DNA from: Linderina pennispora
Taxonomy: Eukaryota > Kickxellomycota > Kickxellomycetes > Kickxellales > Kickxellaceae
Length of the DNA stretch: 12,801 nt
Reading direction: 5' to 3'
Assembly (NCBI RefSeq): GCF_002104995.1
Contig: NW_024468270.1
Coordinates: 126,001 to 138,801 of the forward strand
Of this stretch, positions 1-8,678 are shown piece after piece. The position numbers were made by a program, and so were the translations under genes. Position 1 is the first letter of the stretch. Each line of letters starts with the position of its first letter. The notes under the pieces were generated by a model. It did no database searches. It was given only the letters and a program-made list of their open reading frames with translations, and was not told the DNA's origin.

Positions 1-3000
1 AAACCTATGGCGTGTCATTGATGCACATACTGAAAAGTAACCCCAAGGAATACTTGGTGAAGTTTGGTGGTGATGTTGGGCGCAGAATTCGGTCAAAATA
101 CCTGAGTCTTCAGCGCACACATGCTGGTGTAACGACGCAGCTTGTTCCGGGGATCACAGAGAGTTCACATCACTATATTCACAAGTCTGCCAATGGCCTG
201 CTTAACGCCACGCTGTTCACCCAACCGATACAGACAGTTATGTCGCTGGCGCAGATTGCTGACATGCGCGCACACGGGGTTGTCCAAGAGGATGCTCAAT
301 TCGCTGGCCACTCACTCGGGGAAATCGGGTCACTAGTTGCAATGACTGAGATTTTGTCTGTTGAGGACGCGGTCGACATTGCACTTTACCGCGGCCTGCT
401 ACTTCATGCATCTGTGGAGCGCGATGGCCAAGGACTCTCGCAGTATGCAATGGTTTCAGTAAACCCAAAGAGCATTGGCAACGGGTTCAGCGAGACCCAT
501 CTCCAAGAAATCGTTTGCCAGATCCGTAGCCACCGACAGGAGCTACTTGAGGTCATCAACTACAATGTTGATGGCATCCAGTATGTCGTTACCGGCCATA
601 CGGACTCACTCGAGGCAATGAAGAGAGTGATAGGCGCATTGGTCACGGAGCACGTTGTGTGTAGCGACCCAAGCAGCATGGCCACTATACGCTCGGTCGT
701 GCAGGGCGTGCTGGCGGAAACGATTGCTGGTGTTGCTCTTGAAAGCGGCAAAGGCACCACAGTAATCCCTGGCGTCGATGTCCCGTCGCACTCTAGCCAG
801 CTTGTTTCCAGTGTGGACTCGTTCCGGGGTGTTCTTGTGCAGAGAATCCCGGTAACTGATTGTTTACCCAAGAGGCTCTGTGGACGCTACATTCCAAACA
901 TGACAGGTACTCTATTCAGCATTTCGCTTGGGTTCATTCAGGATATTTATGATATCTGCAAGTCAGATGCCATACATTCGATACTCAAGTCTTGGAATGA
1001 TTCCAAGTACGAGGAAAGCCCAGCAAGGGCACAGCTTGCGCACACTCTCCTCATTGAGCTCCTGGCATTCCAGTTTGCCTCATCGGTGCGCTGGATCGAC
1101 ACACAGAATACTCTGTTTAAATGCTCTGCGATTACACGGCTGGTGGAGATTGGACCAAGTGGCTCGCTGTGCCGTATGGCGCGCCAAACATTGACACCAG
1201 AGTACGGTGTTCGAAGGGAGGTGGAAGTTCTTCATGTTGGCGATGACAAGGATAGGATCTATTTCCTAGACGATCCCGAGAACACCGACCCTGCTGCAGC
1301 TGACGACGTGTCGGAAAAGTCCGTGACCGAGTCAAAGCATGAGTTGCTGCCCAGCCCAGTCGATAGCTCGCCATCACTCATGGAAGCTGACACAGTGCAG
1401 CCGTCAGTGGCAGCTCAGTCAATTGAAGATGCTCCTCTCCAAGTGGCACATGTTCTTCTCTCGGTTGTCGGGCAGAAACTGCGCAAGAGCGTGCTTGAAA
1501 TTCCATTGAGCAAGTCGGTCAAAGAGCTCGTTGCTGGCAAGTCCACGCTGCAAAACGAGATTGTCGGCATTATGCAAAAGGAGTTTGGGAAAAGCTTCCC
1601 TAACAATGTTGCTGAGAAGCCGCTGCAGGATGTTGCAAATAGCCTTGGGTCGATCGTGAGCTCGCTTGGGAAGCATTCAACAGCAGCCATCCAGCGCTTG
1701 TTTGCAGCCAAAATCCCAAGTGCATTCTCGCAGGCAAAGGCTCGAGCATATCTCAAATCGACCTATGGGCTTGGTAGGGGTCGACAGGATGCAGTTTTGC
1801 TGGTTGCAACTACTCTCGAACCAACTAAGCGCCTAGAAGACGAGGCCGTGGCAAAGCCGTGGTTGGACGATGTAGTTCACAAGTATTCGACACTTTCTGG
1901 GCTAGTGTTGTCAAGGGAATCTGCCCATGCGATTACTCCCCATGGCCACGCTTTGACTGTTGTCGATAACAGAGAACTGGAGGCTCTGAAGAACACACAA
2001 AACAGTCTGGCTCTCAGGCAGATGCAGCTGCTTGCAGAGAGCATTGGTGTGAATCTCCGGGATGGAGCCAAAACAGTTGAGGAAATTAGCGAGAGGCTCT
2101 TGGAGCAGACCAAGGAGATGGAGCATATTCGTGGGGATATCGGTGATGATTTCATCCAGAAAACAAAGCCCCTGTTTAGTTCGCTGAAGGCTCGACGCTA
2201 CAACTCGTACTGGAATTGGGCCCGCCAGGATGCCCTGCAGTGGATATACGACATTTTGTCAGGGAAAGAGGATCCCGACCAGGAAACAGTCTCAAAGAGG
2301 CTGCATATGCTGCGCAACCGCTCGACATCTGGGCTGATGAAAATGCTAGATGGAATTATCGCGACTTTGACTGGGTCCACAGATCCACTTTCAGCGAAAG
2401 CACTTCATATGACAAAGAATATGCACACTACTTGCTTAAATTCTACACAGACAGATCCTGTTTATAGACAGCTGTCAGCTCCATTGGCTCCTCATGCATA
2501 TATCAATGGAAAAGGTGATGTGATATATTCCGAAATCCCACGTAATGGCGAGTCTGATATCATGGATTACGTTCGGAATATGCAGACACCTGATGAAGAA
2601 GGGGTGCCGCATATATATATGTGCCGGAGGGACAAATCAAGAAACTGGTTTTATTGCGAGTCACTGTCAGCTAAATATTTCCATGGCCTTACTGAAATTG
2701 CTACAAGAGGGTTATCATTTAAAGGCAGAGTTGCGCTGGTTACTGGATGCGGCAAAAACTCCATCGGATCAGGGCTGGTTGAAGGGCTGCTTTCAGGAGG
2801 AGCGCAGGTGATTGCAACAACGTCGAGCTTCAATATGAAGTCTATTCGCTTCTTTGAAGAAATGTACCGCAAGTTTGGCGCCCGCGGTTCGGAGCTGGTA
2901 CTCGTTCCATTTAACCAAGCCTCGGTCCAAGATATTGAGCAGCTGTTCGAGTATATCTATAGCAAGGAAGGGCTTGGGTTAGATATAGATTTCGTCCTAC

Positions 3001-5831
3001 CGTTTGCCGCTTTCCCCGAACATGGAAAGGATATGACCAGTGTTGACTCCAACTCAGAGTTGACCCTTCGAATTCTGCTTACCAACCTTTACCGAATGTT
3101 TGGCCAGATAAAAGCAGCCAAAATCAAATACTGCAACCTTATCACCCCTACAGTTGTTGTGCTACCACATTCGCCGAACCAAGGGTTAATAGGTGATGAT
3201 GGTATGTATGGCGAGACAAAGGCCGCCTTGCACACATTATACAATCGTTGGTACACTGAGTCCTGGTCCGAGTACTTGTCGATCACTGGGGGCGATATTG
3301 GCTGGACACGCAGCACAAATATGACATATGGGAGTGTTAGTGTATACGACAGTGTCGAAAAGAATGGCATTCGTACATTTTCCCGAGACGAAATGGCATT
3401 TAACATCCTTGGACTTTTAACGCCAGAAATGATTGAACTTTCATACAATTCTCCACTGTTTGGAAGTTTTAACGGTGGCACTTTATACGACTTTGATATA
3501 AAGAACATCCATGCTAGTAGTCGAACACGGGTGGCGAATGAGCGTTCGATGCGGAAGGCTGTGTTGCAAGCACTTGCAGAAGAAGGGTATGCTGAACTGT
3601 TAGAGGATGCTGGGTTATTAACTTACCTGCATATCACAGACCCACTTGCAAAGCACAGCATAGCAAGCCCTAAGGTCAAGTCTTATGAACAGCTATCTCA
3701 TCTGCGCTATTTGGAAGGGATGGTAGACTTGGATAAGGTTGTGGTAGTTACTGGGTTTGGCGAAGTTGGTCCATTTGGGAACTCAGCTCTGCGATGGGAG
3801 AGAGAGGCATTTGGCGAGTTTTCGATTGAAGGATGCATCGAGCTGGCCTGGATCATGGGCTTGGTTAAGCACATCTCTGGCAAGCACCCAACAACCGGTG
3901 AAGACTATATTGGATGGGTTGATGCCCAGTCTCTGGAGCCGGTCCATGATGCTGACATCAAGGCCAATTACGAGGAGCAGATTCTCGCACATACTGGAAT
4001 TCGTGTTCTTGAGAAAGACATGTGCGAAAGCGGTGATCCATACCAGAAGAGCTTTGTTTCTGAGCTGCAGGTCGATCAAGATCTGGAACCGTTTGAGACC
4101 ACTGAAGAGGAGGCTGCCAATTACAAGCGTAGCCATGGCAAGAGAGTCGACGTGTGGGCAAATCCGGCCGGCTCGTGGTCAGTCAAGCTGCTCAAAGGCG
4201 CGATTATTCTTGTTCCGAAGGCACTGAGGTACACGCGGTCTGTTGCTGCCCAGCTTCCAACCGGATGGGATCCTGTTAGACTGGGGTTGCCTCAGAGTCT
4301 TGTCGACCAGATGGACCCAGTAAACATCTATGCAGTAGTGGCCACAGTTGAGGCACTGGTTCGGTCAGGAATCACCGACCCCTATGAGATCTACCAGTAC
4401 TTCCACGTTTCTGAGGTTGGCCACTCAGTCGGGTCATGTATTGGAGGGAATACGAGCCTGTCGGGTGTGTTCCATGGACGGTGGGCTGAGCGCGTATCAA
4501 ATCCAGAGGTTCTACTGGAGGCCTCAATAAACACTACAAGCACATGGATTAATTCTCTCATCCTATCAGCCTCAGGGCCACTCAAGCCTTCTGTCGGAGC
4601 ATGCGCTACATCAACAATGACACTTGATATCGCTGTAGAAACAATTCAGAGCGGTAAAGCCAAAATAATGGTTACTGGTGCGGTTGACGCGCTATCACAG
4701 GACATATCAAACGAACTTGCCATTATGAGTGCCACCGCTGATGCCGATGATGAGGCTGCACATGGACGGTTCCCATCAGAAATGTGCCGACCTTGTACAA
4801 CAACAAGGAATGGGTTCACTGAGGGTTATGGTTCAGGAATAGCGGTTCTTATGTCAGCAGCAGCTGCTATCGAAATGGGTGCGCCAATATATGGTGTTGT
4901 GGCCATGTCAACAACTGCATCAGACAAACTGTCTCGGAACTTTACTGCACCTGGTCAGGGAATTTTAACCATGGGCCGTGAAAGCGAAAGCTTTGGCATT
5001 GCACCGGTTCTGGATATTAAGTTCCGACGCCGCATGTTCAACCAAAACATTTCGTACATTGAGAACATGGTTGCTGAAAGCGTACGTAGTGGTAACGACA
5101 TTTCCCAACACCAAATAACAAAGCTAAAGAAGATCGCACAGAGCTCGTGGGGAAACGAGTTTTACAAGAACGACCCAACTATTTCACCTCTACGTAGTGC
5201 TTTAGCAGTTTGGGGACTAGGACCCGACGATATTGATATCGTATCATTCCACGGTACATCCACAACACTCAATGACAGGAATGAATCGGAGGTGGTCCAT
5301 ACCCTATTGTCACAATTAGGTCGCACTCCTGGACTACCAGTACCGGTGGTATGCCAGAAATGGCTTACCGGTCACCCAAAGGCTGTGGCAGCCCAGGTGA
5401 TGATGAATGGGCTTCTGCAGGCAATGGATGCTGGAATAGTGCCTGGCAACGAGAATGCGGATAACATCGATATGGGATTCGAGCAGTATGACTATCTTGT
5501 GTATCCGAGCAGATCATACCATGTTCCTACGATTAAAGCAGCTCTGCTTACATCGTTTGGTCTTGGCCAGGCAAATGGCAGTGCCCTTGTAGTCCACCCG
5601 GACTACTTACTTGCTACGTTAACAAAAGGGGAGCTTGAATCATATCATGTGAAGAATAGTGAGCGGATAAGAAAATCACAGGGATATGTTTCAAATGTAT
5701 TAGCAGGAAAGCACACATTTGTGCAAGTGAAAGAGGCGCCACCATATAGAACTGATCAAGAAAAGCATGTGTATTTGGATTCACTTGCTCGTGCAAAGTA
5801 TGATCCAAGTACAAAATCATATCACTACTAA
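1..5831 (+). CDS. Fused type I fatty acid synthase (beta C-terminus MPT joined to alpha ACP-KR-KS), 5'-partial, no PPT domain
   Basis: Cytosolic fungal FAS, which makes long-chain acyl-CoA from malonyl-CoA and NADPH. The frame is open through the window's left edge, so the GTG at 12 is not the start; residues here are numbered from it. Residues 1-330 are the malonyl/palmitoyl transferase end of the beta subunit: GHSLGE with Ser101, YRG Arg127, VPSHS His260. Around 329-341 the chain passes directly into alpha sequence (LAHTLLIELLAFQF), with no stop or intron. Next come ACP (about 465-630, pantetheine site Ser511 in AGKSTLQNEI), ketoreductase (nucleotide loop VTGCGKNSIG at 910-919; Tyr1066 and Lys1070 in YGETK) and ketosynthase (Cys1531 in GACATS, His1747 in FHGTST, Lys1783 and His1788 in QKWLTGHPK). 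It ends 20 residues after the conserved VYLDSLAR, where other fungal alpha chains continue into PPT (GVGVDVE, WSAKEA motifs); none is seen. A spacer of about 100 residues before KR in the yeast chain is shrunk to a few residues near 858-866. It equals FAS1+FAS2 of yeasts, so I give no symbol. Confidence 0.96.
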   Translation, partial: TYGVSLMHILKSNPKEYLVKFGGDVGRRIRSKYLSLQRTHAGVTTQLVPGITESSHHYIHKSANGLLNATLFTQPIQTVMSLAQIADMRAHGVVQEDAQFAGHSLGEIGSLVAMTEILSVEDAVDIALYRGLLLHASVERDGQGLSQYAMVSVNPKSIGNGFSETHLQEIVCQIRSHRQELLEVINYNVDGIQYVVTGHTDSLEAMKRVIGALVTEHVVCSDPSSMATIRSVVQGVLAETIAGVALESGKGTTVIPGVDVPSHSSQLVSSVDSFRGVLVQRIPVTDCLPKRLCGRYIPNMTGTLFSISLGFIQDIYDICKSDAIHSILKSWNDSKYEESPARAQLAHTLLIELLAFQFASSVRWIDTQNTLFKCSAITRLVEIGPSGSLCRMARQTLTPEYGVRREVEVLHVGDDKDRIYFLDDPENTDPAAADDVSEKSVTESKHELLPSPVDSSPSLMEADTVQPSVAAQSIEDAPLQVAHVLLSVVGQKLRKSVLEIPLSKSVKELVAGKSTLQNEIVGIMQKEFGKSFPNNVAEKPLQDVANSLGSIVSSLGKHSTAAIQRLFAAKIPSAFSQAKARAYLKSTYGLGRGRQDAVLLVATTLEPTKRLEDEAVAKPWLDDVVHKYSTLSGLVLSRESAHAITPHGHALTVVDNRELEALKNTQNSLALRQMQLLAESIGVNLRDGAKTVEEISERLLEQTKEMEHIRGDIGDDFIQKTKPLFSSLKARRYNSYWNWARQDALQWIYDILSGKEDPDQETVSKRLHMLRNRSTSGLMKMLDGIIATLTGSTDPLSAKALHMTKNMHTTCLNSTQTDPVYRQLSAPLAPHAYINGKGDVIYSEIPRNGESDIMDYVRNMQTPDEEGVPHIYMCRRDKSRNWFYCESLSAKYFHGLTEIATRGLSFKGRVALVTGCGKNSIGSGLVEGLLSGGAQVIATTSSFNMKSIRFFEEMYRKFGARGSELVLVPFNQASVQDIEQLFEYIYSKEGLGLDIDFVLPFAAFPEHGKDMTSVDSNSELTLRILLTNLYRMFGQIKAAKIKYCNLITPTVVVLPHSPNQGLIGDDGMYGETKAALHTLYNRWYTESWSEYLSITGGDIGWTRSTNMTYGSVSVYDSVEKNGIRTFSRDEMAFNILGLLTPEMIELSYNSPLFGSFNGGTLYDFDIKNIHASSRTRVANERSMRKAVLQALAEEGYAELLEDAGLLTYLHITDPLAKHSIASPKVKSYEQLSHLRYLEGMVDLDKVVVVTGFGEVGPFGNSALRWEREAFGEFSIEGCIELAWIMGLVKHISGKHPTTGEDYIGWVDAQSLEPVHDADIKANYEEQILAHTGIRVLEKDMCESGDPYQKSFVSELQVDQDLEPFETTEEEAANYKRSHGKRVDVWANPAGSWSVKLLKGAIILVPKALRYTRSVAAQLPTGWDPVRLGLPQSLVDQMDPVNIYAVVATVEALVRSGITDPYEIYQYFHVSEVGHSVGSCIGGNTSLSGVFHGRWAERVSNPEVLLEASINTTSTWINSLILSASGPLKPSVGACATSTMTLDIAVETIQSGKAKIMVTGAVDALSQDISNELAIMSATADADDEAAHGRFPSEMCRPCTTTRNGFTEGYGSGIAVLMSAAAAIEMGAPIYGVVAMSTTASDKLSRNFTAPGQGILTMGRESESFGIAPVLDIKFRRRMFNQNISYIENMVAESVRSGNDISQHQITKLKKIAQSSWGNEFYKNDPTISPLRSALAVWGLGPDDIDIVSFHGTSTTLNDRNESEVVHTLLSQLGRTPGLPVPVVCQKWLTGHPKAVAAQVMMNGLLQAMDAGIVPGNENADNIDMGFEQYDYLVYPSRSYHVPTIKAALLTSFGLGQANGSALVVHPDYLLATLTKGELESYHVKNSERIRKSQGYVSNVLAGKHTFVQVKEAPPYRTDQEKHVYLDSLARAKYDPSTKSYHY

Positions 5832-6047
5832 AAATAACAACTCATCATAGTAACTCTTATCTAAGTTACCAATCTTATTGATAAGGATATTAGAAATAAA
5901 TAAATGTTAATAAAAGGAGTAATAGGTAAGGTAGGGATGATAAATAAAATGATAGAAGAATCAGAGGGACTAAGATAGAAGTATGAATAGACTATAATAA
6001 TAAGGATTAATAATAAAGATATTTAAAGCTATATAGTGAAAAGTATA
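5832..6047. other. AT-rich 3' flank of the FAS gene with candidate polyadenylation signals
   Basis: No ORF, RNA gene or recognisable repeat. AATAAA occurs at 5895-5900, 5899-5904 and 5909-5914, about 65-80 bp after the stop, a plausible poly(A) signal cluster for the FAS transcript. From about 5885 to 6010 the plus strand is strongly purine-rich and poor in C. No trace of a displaced PPT exon (WSAKEA-like or GVDVE-like) is visible in any frame. The stretch ends where the first transposon terminus begins at 6048. Confidence 0.6.
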
Positions 6048-6223
6048 GGAGGTCATTCAGAGTTAGTTATCTGCATAATAATTATTTATACATATTGAAA
6101 CTATTAGCAATTTCTGTGAAATAAAAATTTTACCCAAGCTACTATTAGTATCTTAGAAAAGTTTTAGTGAATATAATTTCAACCAGAAAGAAAAACTTTG
6201 CATATTAGAGGTTAATTATCATT
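6048..6223 (+). repeat. Left outer inverted arm, GGAGGTCATTCAG family
   Basis: Begins GGAGGTCATTCAGAG and runs to TTAATTATCATT, directly abutting the next terminus (GGAGGCC). It is an inverted match to 12539-12659 at the far side of the nest, and to about 7218-7398 in the inserted MITE. It is therefore one arm of a second fold-back family. The right outer arm has lost 51 bp that are still present here. Match was made by eye. Confidence 0.8.
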
Positions 6224-6937
6224 GGAGGCCATTCACAAATATAAAAGTTTAAAGAAACTAAATATCTAGTATCAGAATAACCAATTAACAAATAAGAAAT
6301 CAATTACTAGCAGTAGATAAATATTTTAAAATATATAATGTTTAGCAATGGCCAAAAAGATTCTAGCAACTAGATTAATAAATAAATAAAGATGCCAAAT
6401 ATGGTGCTTCTCTGAAACCCCCTTCAGCATCCTGAAAAATTTCAGTTGATTTCTTATGACCCAGCCTATATCTCAGTAGAGGCATATTAATTGTGTATCA
6501 ACTGAAATTTTTCAGGATGCTGAAGGGGGTTTTAGAGAAGCACCATATTTGGCATCTGAACAAGAAAACAATAAAAATATTAAGAATTATTAAATAGCTA
6601 ACAATTTCTGACTGATCTCCTTATAGAATTAGATTTATTCAAAAGCTGCCATTTTAAAACATCATGTTTATGTCATCAAGTCATTATCATCCTATTTATA
6701 ACTATTTTTCTAATACTAAGCAATCATATATATTATCAATTTTAAAAAGAATCAAACTATGCTATTTTAAAAAATCATAATAAATTTATCAAGTTGTTAG
6801 AATCCCATCTGTAATTAATAGATATACACCAAGCAATCATATGTATCATCAATTTTAGAAAGAATCAAACTGTGCTATTTTAAAACATCAAATTCAAAAC
6901 ATCAAGTCATTAGTACTCCATCTGTAATTAATTAATA
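6224..6937 (+). repeat. Left inner arm, outer part of the 1.3-kb inverted repeat
   Basis: Reverse complement of 11825-12538, the same 714 bp in length, with scattered substitutions. It includes the 167-bp terminal segment, the 166-bp hairpin module at 6391-6556, and inverted copies of the roughly 113-bp tandem units found downstream of the transposase (CAAGCAATCATAT motifs near 6719, 6832 and 7408). It ends in the AATA that is repeated on the far side of the inserted MITE. No gene lies in it. Confidence 0.85.
6391..6556. repeat. 166-bp hairpin module, copy 1
   Basis: A 60-bp arm (6391-6450, starting GATGCCAAATATGG) and its inverted partner (6497-6556) differ at one position and flank a 46-bp loop (6451-6496). 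A transcript through it would form a long near-perfect stem. It belongs to a family with copies at 8157, 8355, 12206 and about 12664. Confidence 0.9.
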
Positions 6938-7398
6938 GGGGTCATTCTTGGACTTATAAATTTTAGTAAATTATAATTTTGATAGATAGTTATTTGAATA
7001 ATCATTTTCAAAACTATTTTTTGCTACTAATTATTTTTTTCATAGTTATTATTAGTTATTGTGTCCAGAATGTTTTTGCGTGTATAATTGATTTTAAAAA
7101 TATAAATATTTTTTTTGCCATTTTACCCAAACTGCCATCAGCATCTTGGAAAAGTTTCAGTGAACATAATTTCCTTATGGTTGCTTAGCCACATCTATTG
7201 AGATATTGACTTTTGTTGCCCAATGATAATTAACCCCAAATATGCAAAGGTTTTTCTTTCTGGTTGAAATTATGTTCACTGAAACTTTTCCAAGATGCTG
7301 ATGGTGGTTTGTGTGAAATTTTTATTTCACTGAAATTGCCAATAGTTTCAATATGTATAAATAGTTGTTGTGCTGATAACTAGCTCTGAATGACCTCC
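6938..7398. mobile_element. 461-bp MITE inserted in the left arm, with a target duplication
   Basis: Ends are GGGGTCATTC on the left and the complement of GGAGGTCATTCAG on the right. The bases AATA occur at 6934-6937 and again at 7399-7402. In the opposite arm the corresponding sequence (11820s) is uninterrupted, which shows the empty site and fixes the insert length at 461 bp with a 4-bp duplication, or 462 bp with 3-bp AAT. Its right portion matches the outer arms at 6048 and 12539. Inside is a perfect or near-perfect 38-bp inverted repeat (7135-7172 with 7267-7304). It has no convincing gene; a 69-codon frame at 6979-7188 in T-rich sequence looks fortuitous. Confidence 0.85.
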
Positions 7399-7989
7399 AA
7401 TATGCACCAAGCAATCATATATATCATCAATTTTAGATTGAAGGAATTGATTTTGAATTTCAACAATAGATGCTTCTAACTCTGCTTTTTGGGGCAAAGT
7501 ATGTATTGGTTCCACTTACATTGACTTATCATGTGTATCAGGGTAATCAAAGTTACTCATAACCCAGAGTGAGTGATGATGATCAATATGTATATCACTG
7601 TTTGCTAGTAACTTCTTCATATTATAGAGTAAGTAGCATAACTTCATTTGCACATTGTAAATATTCCTATTCTTTACTCTAACAATCTCCCTGTTTGATA
7701 GCCTTTTGAATGTATTGCCTAGTTCTCTAAATGTATTTTCTACTATTGAACAGAATGATCTAAGATGGGAATTATATTCAGCTTTTATATCTGATAAGTT
7801 TATTCCTCTCTGCTTTCTTACTGGTAAACAAAAGTTGTGCAGTCCAAAAGTATCCTGGTCTTCTTCCTCAGTCATCTCTTCCAAAATACTTTGTGGATAG
7901 CCACCATCAAGCACAATGCAATCAATAGGTGATATGTTCTTCAGTAACCCTATGTTCTTAATCATTCTTGAGTCTAGGTGATCTCTACA
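7399..7989 (-). pseudogene. Inverted, truncated DDE transposase copy (3' half only)
   Basis: Colinear without indels with 11238-11828, the second half of the intact transposase gene. It keeps the second catalytic Asp (VLDGGYP) and the Glu (VENTF) but lacks the N-terminal half and first Asp, so it cannot be a working nuclease. I count 16 amino-acid differences over about 155 residues. ACA-CAA of the intact gene has become ATG-TAA after DTHDKS, giving a premature stop about 40 codons early. The 5' end is cut by the GGAGGCC terminus at 7990. That terminus supplies an ATG, so a 160-codon frame (7516-7998, starting Met-Ala-Ser-Cys) is open. It could encode a truncated protein, but decay is more likely. 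Confidence 0.88.
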
Positions 7990-8156
7990 GGAGGCCATTC
8001 ATAAATATAAAAGTTTAAAGAAACTAAATATCTATTATCAGAATGACCAATTAGTAAATAATAAATCAGTTACTAGCAGTAGATAAATATTTTAAAATAC
8101 AGAATGTTTAGCAATGGCCAAAAAGATTCTAGCAACTAAATTAATAAATAAACAAA

Positions 8157-8292
8157 GATGCCAAATATGGTGCTTCTATAAAACCCCCTTTGGCATCCTA
8201 AAAAATTTTAGTTGATTTCTCGGGACGCAGCCTCTATCTCAGTAGAAGCATATTAATTATGTATCAACTGAAATTTTTCAGGATGCCAAAGG
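8157..8292. repeat. Hairpin module, copy 2, truncated
   Basis: Left arm 8157-8216 and loop 8217-8262 are complete, but only 30 bp of the right arm (8263-8292) remain before the sequence jumps into the linker AGATCAGTCAG. The break lies at AAGG, shared by the module (CCAAAGG) and by the arm sequence preceding the linker (ATAAGG at 12138-12143), so a microhomology-mediated deletion is a reasonable explanation. Confidence 0.82.
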
Positions 8293-8354
8293 AGATCAGT
8301 CAGAAATGGTTAGCTATTTAATAATTATTAATATTTTTATTGTTTTCTTGTTCT

Positions 8355-8520
8355 GATGCCAAATATGGTGCTTCTACGAAACCCCCTTCGGCATCCTGAA
8401 AAATTTCAGTTGATTTCTCGGGACGCAGCCTGTATCTCAGTAGAAGCATATTAATTGTGTATCAACTGAAATTTTTCAGGATGCCGAAGGGGGTTTCGTA
8501 GAAGCACCATATTTGGCATC
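8355..8520. repeat. Hairpin module, copy 3, loop inverted
   Basis: Arms 8355-8414 and 8461-8520 are perfect 60-bp inverted repeats. The 46-bp loop (8415-8460) reads TTCTCGGGACGCAGCC. In the copy at 12206, which has identical flanks on both sides, the loop is the exact reverse complement. Confidence 0.92.
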
Positions 8521-8678
8521 TTTGTTTATTTGTTAATCTAGTTGCTAGAATCTTTTTGGCCAGTGGTAAACATTCTGTATTTTAAAATATTTATCTACTG
8601 CTAGTAATTGATTTCTTATTTGTTAATTGGTTATTCTGTTAACAGATATTTAGTTTCTTTAAACTTTTATATTTATGA

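Noticed and set aside
12-14. GTG at position 12 as the start of the FAS protein
   Set aside because: The frame is open to the left edge (Thr-Tyr-Gly precede it) and the sequence is mid-domain of the transferase, so this is simply an internal valine codon.
560-871. Antisense and out-of-frame ORFs across the FAS gene (for example 560-871 minus, 3089-3508 minus, 3757-4227 plus)
   Set aside because: They lie wholly inside a strongly conserved coding frame, show no domain of their own, and are expected by chance opposite a long GC-moderate gene.
6391-6556. Hairpin module as a transcription terminator or structural RNA gene
   Set aside because: The perfect 60-bp stem recurs in several transposon arms with both loop orientations, so it is a fold-back repeat; no tRNA, rRNA or known RNA features are present.
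6979-7188. 69-codon ORF inside the 461-bp MITE
   Set aside because: Composed of Ile/Phe/Asn runs from T-rich DNA, overlaps half of a hairpin stem, and has no counterpart in related elements here.
7516-7998. Minus-strand 160-codon frame as a functional transposase
   Set aside because: It lacks the N-terminal half including the first catalytic Asp, ends early by a nonsense change, and its start codon belongs to an inserted element end.
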